From assembly GCF_000497245.1 (NCBI RefSeq), contig NZ_AWTC01000013.1:119085-183084 (forward strand): a DNA stretch of 64,000 nt, read 5' to 3'. Positions 52,744-61,910 of this stretch are shown piece by piece. This stretch comes from Sporolactobacillus laevolacticus DSM 442. GTDB taxonomy: Bacteria; Bacillota; Bacilli; Bacillales; Sporolactobacillaceae. Within the stretch, counting starts at the first letter, position 1; each line of letters starts with the position of its first letter. The translations under genes were made by a program, and so were the position numbers. Below the pieces are notes generated by a model. The model was not told the DNA's origin. It searched no databases and saw only the letters and a list, made by a program, of their open reading frames with translations.

Positions 52744-53568
52744 TTACGCAATTTGTAATACTGAAAGCAGAATACTCAAACCGATAACACCAAAAATCAG
52801 GTAATTGATGCTGACTTTTTTATTGAGCAAATAGAAACAGAGCAATGTCAAAAGAAGCGGTACGATGCCAACAAAAATTTGATCCAGCATATTTTGCAGT
52901 TTCAGAACTGAAGCTCCTTGCATACTCATGGATATCTTCGTCTGAAACTTAACCATCTGGCTAGACATTCCTCCGACCATGATCAATCCGACAATGCCTG
53001 CCGCCTTTGTCAAAATATGAATCAATCCGCTTTGATAAACACGTTCAATATACGTCGATCCCAGTGTGTAACCGAGAAAAGTTCCATAATAGCGCACTAA
53101 AATTGTTGGAATATTAAAGATGAGCAGGAAAACGATTGGTGCAAGAATATTTCCTGTACTTCCCATGCTTACTGCAATTCCGGCTGCAATAACGCGCAGT
53201 ACCCCCCAGAAAAATGAATCACCAATGCCGGCAAGCGGTCCCATTAGACTTGATTTAATAGCATTGATTGAATTCGCATCAAAATCTTTGTTCTTACTGT
53301 TTTGTTTTTCCATTGAAGCAGCAATGCCCATAATAAATGTAGACAATGGAATGGTCGTATTAAAGTAGGCCATATGTCTGACCAATGCTTCTTTCTTTTT
53401 TTCAGGATCTTTTTTATAGAAATGATCAATAAAAGGCATCATTGAATAACAGAATCCAGAAGCACCTTGTTTCGCAGGAGTAACAGCTGTATACAAGGTA
53501 AACGCACGCCAGAACATTTTTCGCAGCATCTTTTTTTCATCTTTAGTAACGTTTGTCAGTTTACTCAT
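52744..53568 (-). CDS. Mannose-family PTS EIID
   Basis: A 274-residue membrane subunit of a mannose/fructose/sorbose-type PTS (ManZ-like). Family landmarks: QGASGFCYSMMPFI near residue 35, MGPLAGIGDSFFWGVLR near 110 and the C-terminal hydrophobic helix. It forms the translocation complex with EIIC, overlapping its gene by 4 bases. Confidence 0.93.
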   Translation of the reverse strand: MSKLTNVTKDEKKMLRKMFWRAFTLYTAVTPAKQGASGFCYSMMPFIDHFYKKDPEKKKEALVRHMAYFNTTIPLSTFIMGIAASMEKQNSKNKDFDANSINAIKSSLMGPLAGIGDSFFWGVLRVIAAGIAVSMGSTGNILAPIVFLLIFNIPTILVRYYGTFLGYTLGSTYIERVYQSGLIHILTKAAGIVGLIMVGGMSSQMVKFQTKISMSMQGASVLKLQNMLDQIFVGIVPLLLTLLCFYLLNKKVSINYLIFGVIGLSILLSVLQIA

Positions 53569-54395
53569 TGAAAAAAGTCCTCCTCTTCTGAATCCATTTC
53601 ATTTACACTTCCCGATGGGGTGGCCAAAGCCGGTGCATTTTCCATTTTTTTCGTTAATTGGCTGATCTGATAGTCTCTTTGAGCGATTGTTACAGCGATA
53701 ATAGCGCCTAAAACAGCCAGAGCAACTAATGGCAGTTTCAAATAAGCGACAAGAACAAAACCAAGGAAGAAGAACAAGTAAATTTTCTTATCCCAAAGCA
53801 GTTTCAACAGCATCGCCATACCTACTGCCGGAAGCAAGCCTCCGCAAATGTTCAGTCCATTCATAATTACCGGAGGAATTGCTTTTACAAAAGCATTAAT
53901 CGCACTGGAACCTGCCAAAATACCGATAAAAGGAAGCAAACCGTAAATTCCCCACTGCAGGCACCAGGCACCGTAATGCAGCCCTATAATCGCTCGTTCT
54001 TTTCCCTCTGCAGCAAGTCTGTCGAATACAGGTGCGAAGAATCCAATAACACCAACATATAAAAGCGTTTTCACTTGAAGTCCGAGAATACCGATGGGTA
54101 TCGCTAAAGGTAAGGCGATTGCGGCTCCTCCACCAAGATTAATTGCGAAAGCAGTGCCTACGGCAGTGGCAAGTCCTGGTTCTGCGGCACTCGCTCCACC
54201 AATATTGACAACACCCATAAAAACAGCTTCCAAGGACGCACCGATAATCACCCCGGACTGGACATCTCCTAGTGCCAGACCGACTAATGGCCCAATGACG
54301 ATCGGACGGTTAAGCATGGTTAAACCTAGAAGTTCAGCTCCGCCGACAGTAGCAATAACAATCAATGAAACAACGATTGCTTCATACAGCATCAT
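53565..54395 (-). CDS. Mannose-family PTS EIIC
   Basis: A 276-residue polytopic protein, ManY/SorA-like (LTMLNRPIVIGPLVGLALGD near residue 25, GASLEAVFMGVVNIG near 52). It contains the substrate channel together with EIID. Lies 17 bases after EIIB. The hydrophilic tail (SVNEMDSEEED) is typical. Confidence 0.93.
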   Translation of the reverse strand: MMLYEAIVVSLIVIATVGGAELLGLTMLNRPIVIGPLVGLALGDVQSGVIIGASLEAVFMGVVNIGGASAAEPGLATAVGTAFAINLGGGAAIALPLAIPIGILGLQVKTLLYVGVIGFFAPVFDRLAAEGKERAIIGLHYGAWCLQWGIYGLLPFIGILAGSSAINAFVKAIPPVIMNGLNICGGLLPAVGMAMLLKLLWDKKIYLFFFLGFVLVAYLKLPLVALAVLGAIIAVTIAQRDYQISQLTKKMENAPALATPSGSVNEMDSEEEDFFQ

Positions 54396-54412
54396 TCAAA
54401 CACCTCGCCCAT

Positions 54413-54904
54413 TTATTTTTTTAACTGTCCCAACAGATCAGCAGCTAGCTTCTTCTCAGCAGAAGGAACGACCTGAAGTGCTGTCTTTGGTTCGAGTTCA
54501 ACAAGTCTTTTCAAATTTTCAAGTTCTTCATCCGTCAGAAGCACAAAGCTGCTTAGTTCGGTTTTGTTTCCGCCTACAGATTTACCAACATTTCCGATGT
54601 TTACATATTGGATGTCGGGAACATTTTGAACAATCGTGAGTGCATCCTTTATCGTCTTTACAATGACCAACATTCTCATGCTCGCGGCTTTTGGATTGTT
54701 CAGCACCTTAATCGCTTCTTCAACCGGCTTAATTAATACTTTGATCTCACTTGGCACGGCCATTTTCAGCGCCATTTTCTGCATTTCGTTGCCCGCTGCT
54801 TCATCATTTGGCACGACAATACCTTTAACCTTTAATTCCTTTGACCATGTCATTGCAATCTGGCCGTGAATCAGCCGTTCATCAACTCTTAATGCTACGA
54901 TCAT
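54413..54904 (-). CDS. Mannose-family PTS EIIB
   Basis: A 163-residue cytosolic subunit with the phosphohistidine in VDERLIHGQIAM (His14 in this numbering), the hallmark of mannose-class EIIB. This class carries phosphate on histidine and not on cysteine. The gene lies between EIIA and EIIC in the operon. Confidence 0.94.
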   Translation of the reverse strand: MIVALRVDERLIHGQIAMTWSKELKVKGIVVPNDEAAGNEMQKMALKMAVPSEIKVLIKPVEEAIKVLNNPKAASMRMLVIVKTIKDALTIVQNVPDIQYVNIGNVGKSVGGNKTELSSFVLLTDEELENLKRLVELEPKTALQVVPSAEKKLAADLLGQLKK

Positions 54905-54964
54905 TTAAATCAGCTCCATTTCATTAATTGTTCTAACGTACATCCTGCGCCCCGTTCTTACCCA

Positions 54965-55387
54965 TCAGCTTAAGAATTCTTCTTCTGTATCCTCAGATGG
55001 ATCGGGAAGTTTCTGTTCCACAAGCAGCAACGCATTTCTACTTGATTCAATCTTCTTCTTCAGTGATTCGCTGGTCACAGGCTCTGTCATAAGCAGAACC
55101 TCCAGAATAATAGGCAGGTTAAAACCCGCAATGATGAATGCATGATGATTTTGCGCGTACAGTGTAACTTTTTGATTCACACTGCCGCCGAGGAGATCGG
55201 TAAAGATTACTGCCTGATCGTCTTCCCCTAATTCAGAAAAAAAGTGTTCAAGTGTTTCATCAACGTCTTCTTTATCTACATAAGCGTTTAAAAAAGTAAT
55301 CGAATCGGTGTTGCCGATTAAAATGGATAAGCTGCTTTTCACCCCGTCGGCAAAGTTGCCATGAGAAGCAACTAATAGTTTCTTCAT
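54965..55387 (-). CDS. Mannose-family PTS EIIA
   Basis: A 140-residue cytosolic subunit with phosphohistidine at residue 9 (LLVASHGNFADG) and IFTDLLGGSVNQ near 61, as in ManX/LevD EIIA domains. It is the first gene of the operon, about 20 bases downstream of the predicted start site of a sigma-54 promoter. EIIA and EIIB also phosphorylate the LevR-type activator in known systems, giving substrate feedback. Confidence 0.94.
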   Translation of the reverse strand: MKKLLVASHGNFADGVKSSLSILIGNTDSITFLNAYVDKEDVDETLEHFFSELGEDDQAVIFTDLLGGSVNQKVTLYAQNHHAFIIAGFNLPIILEVLLMTEPVTSESLKKKIESSRNALLLVEQKLPDPSEDTEEEFLS

Positions 55388-55417
55388 TTTTCTTCACCTC
55401 GCCTTCTCTTTTTACAA

Positions 55418-55434
55418 AGCAACTTTCATGCCAA
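55418..55434 (-). promoter_or_regulatory. Sigma-54 (-24/-12) promoter of the mannose-family PTS operon
   Basis: The minus strand reads TTGGCATGAAAGTTGCT against the consensus TTGGCACNNNNNTTGCW (one mismatch). It is 31 bases before the EIIA start codon and downstream of a LevR-type activator gene, which is the expected arrangement. Confidence 0.85.
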
Positions 55435-55456
55435 CTTTTTTAAACACATAAAAAAC

Positions 55457-55509
55457 GATCAATAGTGACCACCAGACGCCATAAAACGCCAAATTGTGAC
55501 CTATTGACC
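55457..55509. promoter_or_regulatory. Candidate upstream activating region for the LevR-type regulator
   Basis: GATCAATAG (55457-55465) and the inverted CTATTGACC (55501-55509), plus two GTGACC repeats, lie 25-90 bases upstream of the sigma-54 promoter. The position fits an enhancer for a PRD/AAA+ activator. Confidence 0.45.
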
Positions 55510-55601
55510 GTTCATAAATTTTGCTTTCTTCCTTTTTTTAGACACATTCAATACATGCCAATATAAACTTAAACACTTTGAAAGGTCTATTAAACCCATC
55601 A

Positions 55602-58259
55602 TCACTCAATCGGTAATTTTTTGATAAACGGTTTCAACAATTCATAAAGTAGGGAAAGTTCATAGCCGTTGATTCGAACATTATATTTCGATTCAATGTC
55701 GTGAAAAATCTCTTTGGTTACGGCTGTAAATTCCTGTTCTTTATCTGAAAGCTGAACACTCGTATTATCTCGTGCGCTATTTTCCTTAGTAATAATCAGC
55801 CTTTCGACCATAAGCGCAATGTGCATGTACAAATTCAGCTTTACCTTGCCGTCGAGCTGTATCTCATAATACTTTTCATACAGCGAGATGACATGCTCCA
55901 CTTCATTAATAATGACATTTGGATTTAAAAAGCTTAGACGATTCGATACCCCTTCAATGGTAAAGTTCTTTAAGAAATCCTGAATCATCAATTCAAAATG
56001 CGGCCTACCGATATAAGACTTTAACCCATGCCAAAGATGGTTCTTACCCTTTTCTTCCAGTATTTCGTAAATGTTGATGTTTGGCACATCAAGTGTAGCA
56101 GGCAGTTCCGTCGTCGTGATGATAAAAAGCGTCTGCTTAAAATAAGACTCATCATTGCGTTCAATCGCATCTCTTAGTTCCTTGTATTCAATCGTGAGTA
56201 CATCTAGTCGCTCCCGTGGAATATAGTGTTCAATCATCTCTTTGACTTTATTAGAAATACCAACTCCGGACATACATGAGATGATGATATTTTTTCCTTG
56301 CGTCAGTCCTTCAAAATATCGTGCTTCAATAATATAGTTGGACTTCGCTTGCTCGGCGATCTTTTTAAAAGGGATATTTTGAACCATTTTCATGCCGATG
56401 TCCAAGGCAACGGCAGTTGTCAAATTATTGATAACCAGCAAATCCCCATTCAGCAGATTTTTAATTGATGAATACAGCCTATTTAACGAGCCCATATCCA
56501 CCAGTAGAACCAGACCGTCGCTCGTGTCCGTCTTTTTTAAATAATCCTTGACCTTCTCAATAATTTCGCCAATATCAGTGGACATGGGCATATCAATCGA
56601 TTCGAAAACAAAGGTATGGCATAGCTGATTGGCGACCGCCTGAATACTGCTCGCCGTATGCCGCCCATGCGCCACGATAAGACCGTGCAGCCTGATGTTC
56701 TCCTCAACATATTCTTGCAGATAAAAAGTATTGATGAGCGTCAAAACATCGCTCCGTTCATCAACAATGAGCGAATTCTTCTCTGCTAGTTTCTCAGAGA
56801 TATAGTATGCTTTTGGAAAAAGCCGAGCGACACAATTAATCAGCTGATGATCAAAGTTACTTAATTCAACACTTTGAAAATAGACAAAAGTATCATACAT
56901 AGCATCTATTATTTCATTGGGACAATTTACACCGTATCGTTCTTTTAACCATTGAACATGAGCGCCATATTGCTCTCTAATTGCCCCAATATGATCGAAG
57001 AAAAAATATGAATTTTCCTTGCCTTGGCGAATAAATTGCATCAATTTCTTAAATGTAAGGACTAATTCGGATCGATCACGTGCCGAATCTTCTTCCGGGT
57101 AATCCGCTAAAAGAGAAAAAAAGTCCGTTGTGCTTTGCCTAATCTGATCCGTTGTCTCACGCTCAGGAATTTTGGTCTCTTCATGATAACGAATATGCAA
57201 GGGTGCTAATTCTCGGTCAAAGACAACATGCTCCTGACTCTGTTTTTTAACAGGAGGCAGATGGGAATGATCAATCTTCAAGACTTCTGTGCTTTGTTGC
57301 GCAGTAAACGCGTGTGCGCAGCTCAATTGAATCATGTTTCTTAACATGCCTACATTGCCTTCCATCGGCTGAAAACATAATTGATTTAAAGCTCCACTGC
57401 TCACATCAATATCTTTCTTAATCTTCTTTGCTTCCTGCAAAAAACTGTGATACACCAATCGCAGACGTTCGTTGAATGGCCGTGCGTCCAGATTACTGAT
57501 ATGAATCTTTAATGGAATTCTTCTTCGGAATGTGGCGAGCAATACTTGATCATTCTCTTCTGTTGTCGCAAAAATAAGGCGCACGTTCGCTGTATGCCAG
57601 ATTTTATTCTCTCCAATTGGGCGGAATTGGCCTTTATCCATAAAGATAAAGAGCTTTTCCTGGTTTTCAAACGATAGTCGATGGATTTCATCAAAGAACA
57701 GATAGCCTCCGTCTGCTTGTTTGAGTAACCCTTGCTTGTCCTTGTCCGCTCCTGTAAACGCACCTTTTTTATAGCCAAACAATGTTGTCGAAAGCAATTC
57801 AGGGTTATTTGCATAATCGGCGCAATTTAAGATTATGAAAGGCGCATCAGGACCAACCGCACCACGATCCACAGCATAGCGAAAGATCAGGCTGGCGAGA
57901 AAGCTCTTTCCAACGCCGCTTTTCCCATTAATAATCAGAGGCAAACCATTTGGCGGATAATTGACAGCCGCTTTACATTGTTCAACGATCGTACGCTGAC
58001 TACCCTCATAACCAACAAAGTTCTGGAAAGCATCCGTTTCTTTCGTCCGATTTGCTTTCTCATTTGTGATTGCGTGCCAGTAAACAGGTTTTGTTCCCGC
58101 TTTTTGTGCGCGCCCGTCTTTCAATAAACCGGTGAGATAATGACTGGTTACCTGCCGACTCAGATTCAAACGTTCAGCTAACTCTGTTGCCGTAATACCT
58201 GCCTTTGATTCATCAGCGAGCTGAATCAATGCCTCGAATACTTTATCTTGTGCTTTCAT
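55602..58259 (-). CDS. LevR-type sigma-54-dependent activator with PRD and EII domains
   Basis: An 885-residue activator. N-terminal winged HTH (ITATELAERLNLSRQVTSHYL, about 21-41), AAA+ domain (Walker A NGKSGVGKS near 113, GAFTGA in LFGYKKGAFTGADK near 162, Walker B GGYLFFDEIH), PRD1, an EIIA-Man-like domain (LIVAHGRHTASS, His phosphorylation site), an EIIB-Gat-like domain (IISCMSGVGIS, Cys) and PRD2. All elements of LevR/ManR are there. It is encoded just upstream of the mannose-family PTS genes on the same strand and very likely activates the sigma-54 promoter at 55418. Phosphorylation by HPr and by the EII proteins should tune its activity. Confidence 0.93.
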   Translation of the reverse strand: MKAQDKVFEALIQLADESKAGITATELAERLNLSRQVTSHYLTGLLKDGRAQKAGTKPVYWHAITNEKANRTKETDAFQNFVGYEGSQRTIVEQCKAAVNYPPNGLPLIINGKSGVGKSFLASLIFRYAVDRGAVGPDAPFIILNCADYANNPELLSTTLFGYKKGAFTGADKDKQGLLKQADGGYLFFDEIHRLSFENQEKLFIFMDKGQFRPIGENKIWHTANVRLIFATTEENDQVLLATFRRRIPLKIHISNLDARPFNERLRLVYHSFLQEAKKIKKDIDVSSGALNQLCFQPMEGNVGMLRNMIQLSCAHAFTAQQSTEVLKIDHSHLPPVKKQSQEHVVFDRELAPLHIRYHEETKIPERETTDQIRQSTTDFFSLLADYPEEDSARDRSELVLTFKKLMQFIRQGKENSYFFFDHIGAIREQYGAHVQWLKERYGVNCPNEIIDAMYDTFVYFQSVELSNFDHQLINCVARLFPKAYYISEKLAEKNSLIVDERSDVLTLINTFYLQEYVEENIRLHGLIVAHGRHTASSIQAVANQLCHTFVFESIDMPMSTDIGEIIEKVKDYLKKTDTSDGLVLLVDMGSLNRLYSSIKNLLNGDLLVINNLTTAVALDIGMKMVQNIPFKKIAEQAKSNYIIEARYFEGLTQGKNIIISCMSGVGISNKVKEMIEHYIPRERLDVLTIEYKELRDAIERNDESYFKQTLFIITTTELPATLDVPNINIYEILEEKGKNHLWHGLKSYIGRPHFELMIQDFLKNFTIEGVSNRLSFLNPNVIINEVEHVISLYEKYYEIQLDGKVKLNLYMHIALMVERLIITKENSARDNTSVQLSDKEQEFTAVTKEIFHDIESKYNVRINGYELSLLYELLKPFIKKLPIE

Positions 58260-58445
58260 GAAGGCATTTCTTCCTTCCGTTTATCACTTAACTGCCCTCA
58301 TTATAGCAAAGTTGGTTGAATTTCTGCATCCGTTTTCATATCAGAAACTATTGCTATTCAGCACTTTTCTTGCTTTTCCCATATAAAAATTGGCGAAGCT
58401 GTGACATCCATTTATGCACCTTTTTATGATGACTTTTGCTGATGC

Positions 58446-58475
58446 TTGACCTGCCCTGCAAAAGCATTGTACAAT
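58446..58475 (+). promoter_or_regulatory. Promoter of tRNA-Ala
   Basis: TTGACC (58446) and TACAAT (58470) are 18 bases apart. The -10 lies in the centre of a perfect 22-bp palindrome (58460-58481). Confidence 0.6.
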
Positions 58476-58520
58476 GCTTTTTGTGACGATCTTTGTTTAC
58501 CACTTAGCTTTTTGTTTTAA

Positions 58521-58593
58521 GGGGCATTAGCTCAGCTGGGAGAGCGTTGCGCTGGCAGCGCAAAGGTCAGGGGTTCGAGCCCCCTATGCTCCA
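58521..58593 (+). tRNA. tRNA-Ala (anticodon GGC)
   Basis: A full cloverleaf of 73 bases folds: acceptor stem 7 bp with the G3-U70 pair that identifies tRNA-Ala, D-arm AGCTCAGCTGGGAGAGC, anticodon stem TTGCG/CGCAA with loop CTGGCAG, and T-arm CAGGGGTTCGAGCCCCCT. The 3' CCA is not encoded. It is followed by a strong terminator and is not part of an rRNA operon here. Confidence 0.98.
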
Positions 58594-58603
58594 TAAAAAT
58601 GAT

Positions 58604-58648
58604 AACAGCAAGGGTTTTCGGTGTATTCGAACCCTTGCTGTTTTCTTT
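58604..58648 (+). terminator. Terminator of tRNA-Ala
   Basis: Perfect 13-bp stem AACAGCAAGGGTT / AACCCTTGCTGTT followed by a T-rich run, 11 bases after the tRNA. Confidence 0.93.
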
Positions 58649-58741
58649 ATTTAGCCTAATTGGTCACCATAGATGGTTTCTACTCTATCATCTATTTTGC
58701 GCTTATTGGCATATATTTTTCTATATTGGGATTGAATTATA

Positions 58742-59572
58742 TTATTTTATAAGCATCTGGGTTATCAATAGACAAATAATTATAATTAGCAATGACTTAG
58801 CTATTTTCAAAGGAACTTTAGGCAAAACAAGAAGACCAATTTGCGAACCAATAATGGAACCTAAAGCCATTGCTACTGCATAGGACCATTGAAGAAAACC
58901 AGTCTGATAATAAACAATAAATCCTCCTGCACAACTACCAAAAATCAAAACCCTTGTCAGTTGGACAGCTTTAAAATATGTATGCTGTTTCTTCATGTAA
59001 TATAAAATGCAAAATGTAGAAGAGCCAGGACCGAATCCCCCATCATATGCAGCTATAAAAAAAGGAACTAAAGAATGCCAAACTGTATCTGAAGATTTAT
59101 TTTGATCTACTTGAATCGTCTTTGTCCATTTAATATTTTTTAGGGTAACGATTAATGCGAAAAATAGGAGTATTAATGCAATCTTATTCATTGCTTTTTC
59201 TGAAACTTGAGCTGTAAATATCGCTCCTCCAATCCCTCCCATAAATGCCACAAATAAGTTTTTTATTATCGTTTTCTTACTTAGCTGCTTACGATGTATA
59301 AGATAGAATACACTCGAAAAAGCAGCGATGCCTGAAGAAAATTTATTAGTAGCAATGCTTGTTTGAATGGGAATACCCGTTAACATCATAGCTGGAAGTG
59401 TAATGAGTCCTCCACCGCCAGCTAGAGTACCAACAAATGAAGACACAATTCCAATTAAGCACAGAACGATAAGATGATTGTTAAAGGATAACGTACTCAC
59501 TAAAAACAAGACTAAGCTCATAAAAAAAATGATGGTAACAAGGTTAAAAACAGTAATGAGTTGTTTTTTCAT
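58742..59572 (-). CDS. TauE/SafE family membrane transporter
   Basis: A 276-residue polytopic membrane protein of the TauE/SafE (DUF81) family, often anion or sulfonate/sulfite exporters. It has two related halves, with GTLAGGGGLITLPAMM (about 50) and DGGFGPGSSTFCIL (about 180) as the paired glycine-rich motifs. More AT-rich than most of the window. Divergent from the LysR-type gene across 108 bases, which suggests LysR-controlled export or import of a small anion. The substrate is unknown. Confidence 0.88.
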   Translation of the reverse strand: MKKQLITVFNLVTIIFFMSLVLFLVSTLSFNNHLIVLCLIGIVSSFVGTLAGGGGLITLPAMMLTGIPIQTSIATNKFSSGIAAFSSVFYLIHRKQLSKKTIIKNLFVAFMGGIGGAIFTAQVSEKAMNKIALILLFFALIVTLKNIKWTKTIQVDQNKSSDTVWHSLVPFFIAAYDGGFGPGSSTFCILYYMKKQHTYFKAVQLTRVLIFGSCAGGFIVYYQTGFLQWSYAVAMALGSIIGSQIGLLVLPKVPLKIAKSLLIIIICLLITQMLIK

Positions 59573-59680
59573 AAATAACTCCTTTTTATCAGTTAATAAA
59601 AGGATATATAATGAATATTGATAAATCTAATATATGTTTTTCTATCATTTATAAATAAAATTTATGAAAGGGATCTATTT

Positions 59681-60583
59681 ATGAATCTTCATGCCTTACG
59701 CATATTTACTAAATTAGCTGCTATGAAAAGTGTTACCAAGGCTGCTGAAGCCCTTTCGATAAGTCAGCCGGCTGTAACCGTTCAAATACGAAATTTAGAG
59801 AAAGAAACAGGATTGAAACTCATAGAAACAGAAGGCAGAGGTATAAAACTAACTAAAGAAGGAGTATTTTTAGTTGTACATGCGGAAAGCTTGTTCGATA
59901 TGGAAAAAGCTATTGAAAATAAGCTGATTCAACTAAAGCATGGAGAATTGCAAGAACTGCGAATATCCTCTACCTATTTACCAGCTAATTTTTTATTACC
60001 TGCTTGCTTAGCAAAATTCAAGAACGATTTTCCTTCAGTAAAGGTAAACCTTTATTGTGGTAATTCAAATGAAGTTATTGAAAATTTACTACACTTCAAG
60101 TCTGATATAGCTTTTGTAGTGAAAGAGGAGTGGAATAACCCGGATATAAAACGTGATCACTTAATGGATATAGATTTTTGGTTTATTGTCCCAAAAGGGC
60201 ACAAATATGATGGAAAAGAAGTTTCATTAAGGGAAATCATGTCGGAACCCTTTTTATTAAGAGAAGAAGGGAGTTCAACAAGAGAAATACTCTTTTCTTT
60301 ATGCAAAATTCATAACGTACCTATTCCCAATGTAGGCTTGCAATTTCATGGATTGAATGAATCGATCCATTCTGTTATTGCGGGATATGGTACAATGCTG
60401 GCTCCAGCACCTGCAGTCATAGACTATTTGAAACGTAAGGAAGTAGGTAGAGTACTAGTAAAAGATATTGAGATAAGACGGCCTGTATATATTTGTAGCC
60501 GCAAGGGAGATAAACAAATGATCACTTCTTTAAATAAATTTGTTAACTTTGTAAAAAGTTATTCAACAGTAGAATGGAATTAG
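59681..60583 (+). CDS. LysR-family transcriptional regulator
   Basis: A 300-residue regulator with the classic N-terminal HTH (LRIFTKLAAMKSVTKAAEALSISQPAVTVQI; about 5-36) and a periplasmic-binding-protein-like effector domain. The frame extends 21 codons upstream, but MNLHALRIF is the normal LysR start and AAAGGGATC precedes it. It probably controls the divergent TauE/SafE gene. It shares that gene's high AT content. The effector is unknown, perhaps an organosulfur or other anion. Confidence 0.9.
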   Translation: MNLHALRIFTKLAAMKSVTKAAEALSISQPAVTVQIRNLEKETGLKLIETEGRGIKLTKEGVFLVVHAESLFDMEKAIENKLIQLKHGELQELRISSTYLPANFLLPACLAKFKNDFPSVKVNLYCGNSNEVIENLLHFKSDIAFVVKEEWNNPDIKRDHLMDIDFWFIVPKGHKYDGKEVSLREIMSEPFLLREEGSSTREILFSLCKIHNVPIPNVGLQFHGLNESIHSVIAGYGTMLAPAPAVIDYLKRKEVGRVLVKDIEIRRPVYICSRKGDKQMITSLNKFVNFVKSYSTVEWN

Positions 60584-60746
60584 AAAAAGTTCTTTTAATA
60601 ATCAACACCTATGTTTTAATCGATACTTTTGTTATTTCTCCAGTGCGCAATACTTGTATTGGATTTTTTTTTAAGGGTTTCCTCTATCCAATTGCCCACA
60701 ATCTTATTCCTTGAGCTTACTCATTACGCTTTTAAGTAAATATAAA

Positions 60747-61682
60747 TTAAGCTTCAAATCTTCCAAAAGCTTGAAGCAACAATGTATTTTTAATAACGAC
60801 ATTGGCTTTCCACCAATTTTCACTTATAGCAAATTCTTTGTTAAAGCTGCTCCATTTCCACGTTATATCCCAAACACCATCCGCGTTTCTTGTATTGAGA
60901 AGATAATCAAGTTCTCGGTCAACAATTTCTTTGTTTTCCTTATAAGCAGGATTATCAGGAGATTTAATGAATGTAGTTGGCCTACACCCATAATCGTTCC
61001 AATGATCTGCGTCTCTATTAATTAGGTGAGTTATTTGCTGATCAAGCAGTTTACATAGACTGTAATACTCAAAATGGTTTTGTATCTCTGCCTTTTTGAT
61101 ATATGCAAGCATATGTTGTACACACAAAAGGGGGTGCATGTCTAGCTGCGGTTGGAGTAGAAATGATTTTGAGAGCTCTTGAGAAAGATTAAAGCCTTCT
61201 GAAAAAAGATCACTGCCTTTGTCGGAAAATGCTAGTATAAATCCCGCCAATATAGCTGTTGGGTTATATTCCCTTCGGCTATTGCTATCTGAATCCGTGT
61301 GCCACCATGGAGCATGGGGATAATGGTTATTGGACGAAACAGTGTTTTGCCATCTACCCTCTTCAAAATCAGTACCGCTTTCCAGAAAGTTGAGTATTTG
61401 CTGGATTAATAGATGCTGCTTATCATCAAAATGAATCTCTTCAAGAATTTCTATAGCTGTGGTGGTTTGAATAGGTGTCGAATTGGGATTCCAAGAGTCC
61501 GGCTCAAGTGCATGACCAAAACCACCATCTTGATTTTGATATGCTTGTAAGTAAGTCAGCACATTTTCTCCAGAGCCATTTTCAAAATGATAGTTCCATC
61601 TCGCCAGATCCAATGGGCGGGCGTTGCGATGCATCCATGTTTTAATTGAATTAAAGTCAGATTTCAATAGTTTCATAGTCAA
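60747..61682 (-). CDS. Prenyltransferase/squalene-oxidase-like repeat protein of unknown function
   Basis: A 311-residue soluble protein with QNQDGGFG (about 48) and related NADGVWD near the end, typical of the alpha/alpha-barrel repeat fold of terpenoid cyclases and prenyltransferases. The DxDD or other catalytic motifs of true cyclases are not visible, so an enzyme role is not claimed. A TTG at 61682 is at ideal distance from GAGGAG; an ATG follows two codons later. Located beside the IS-disrupted SH3 gene in an AT-rich accessory segment. Confidence 0.6.
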   Translation of the reverse strand: MTMKLLKSDFNSIKTWMHRNARPLDLARWNYHFENGSGENVLTYLQAYQNQDGGFGHALEPDSWNPNSTPIQTTTAIEILEEIHFDDKQHLLIQQILNFLESGTDFEEGRWQNTVSSNNHYPHAPWWHTDSDSNSRREYNPTAILAGFILAFSDKGSDLFSEGFNLSQELSKSFLLQPQLDMHPLLCVQHMLAYIKKAEIQNHFEYYSLCKLLDQQITHLINRDADHWNDYGCRPTTFIKSPDNPAYKENKEIVDRELDYLLNTRNADGVWDITWKWSSFNKEFAISENWWKANVVIKNTLLLQAFGRFEA

Positions 61683-61767
61683 TCCGAATCTCCTCGTATT
61701 GAAAAATCATCATCCATTATGCATTTTCAAATCATTACAAAGAAAACACATACACTGCGGCCATTTA

Positions 61768-61910
61768 TCATCGGTTAATAGCTATATGGTCTGTCGGAAT
61801 CCAGCCCTTTTCACCGGCTCTAGTTTCACAGTATGTCCACTCGTTTAGATTTTTGAATCCACGCAGCAGCTCGCCTTTTTTAACGGTCAGTTCGTGAGCC
61901 GAATAGTCCT
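61768..61910 (-). pseudogene. 3' part of a tandem-SH3 protein gene interrupted by an IS
   Basis: Minus-strand translation in the original frame gives DYSAHELTVKKGELL, then NEWTYCETRAGEKGWIPTDH and a TGA stop at 61768. This is an SH3-like domain matching the one in the 5' part (63475-63682). The IS lies exactly between them, and joining the flanks restores the frame as VLQ-DYSAHE. Confidence 0.8.

Noticed and set aside
60600-60720. A short coding remnant on the minus strand (about 27-35 codons ending at 60616)
   Set aside because: The translation has no recognisable similarity, the start would be a GTG without a ribosome-binding site, and the region is AT-rich. Chance is as likely.
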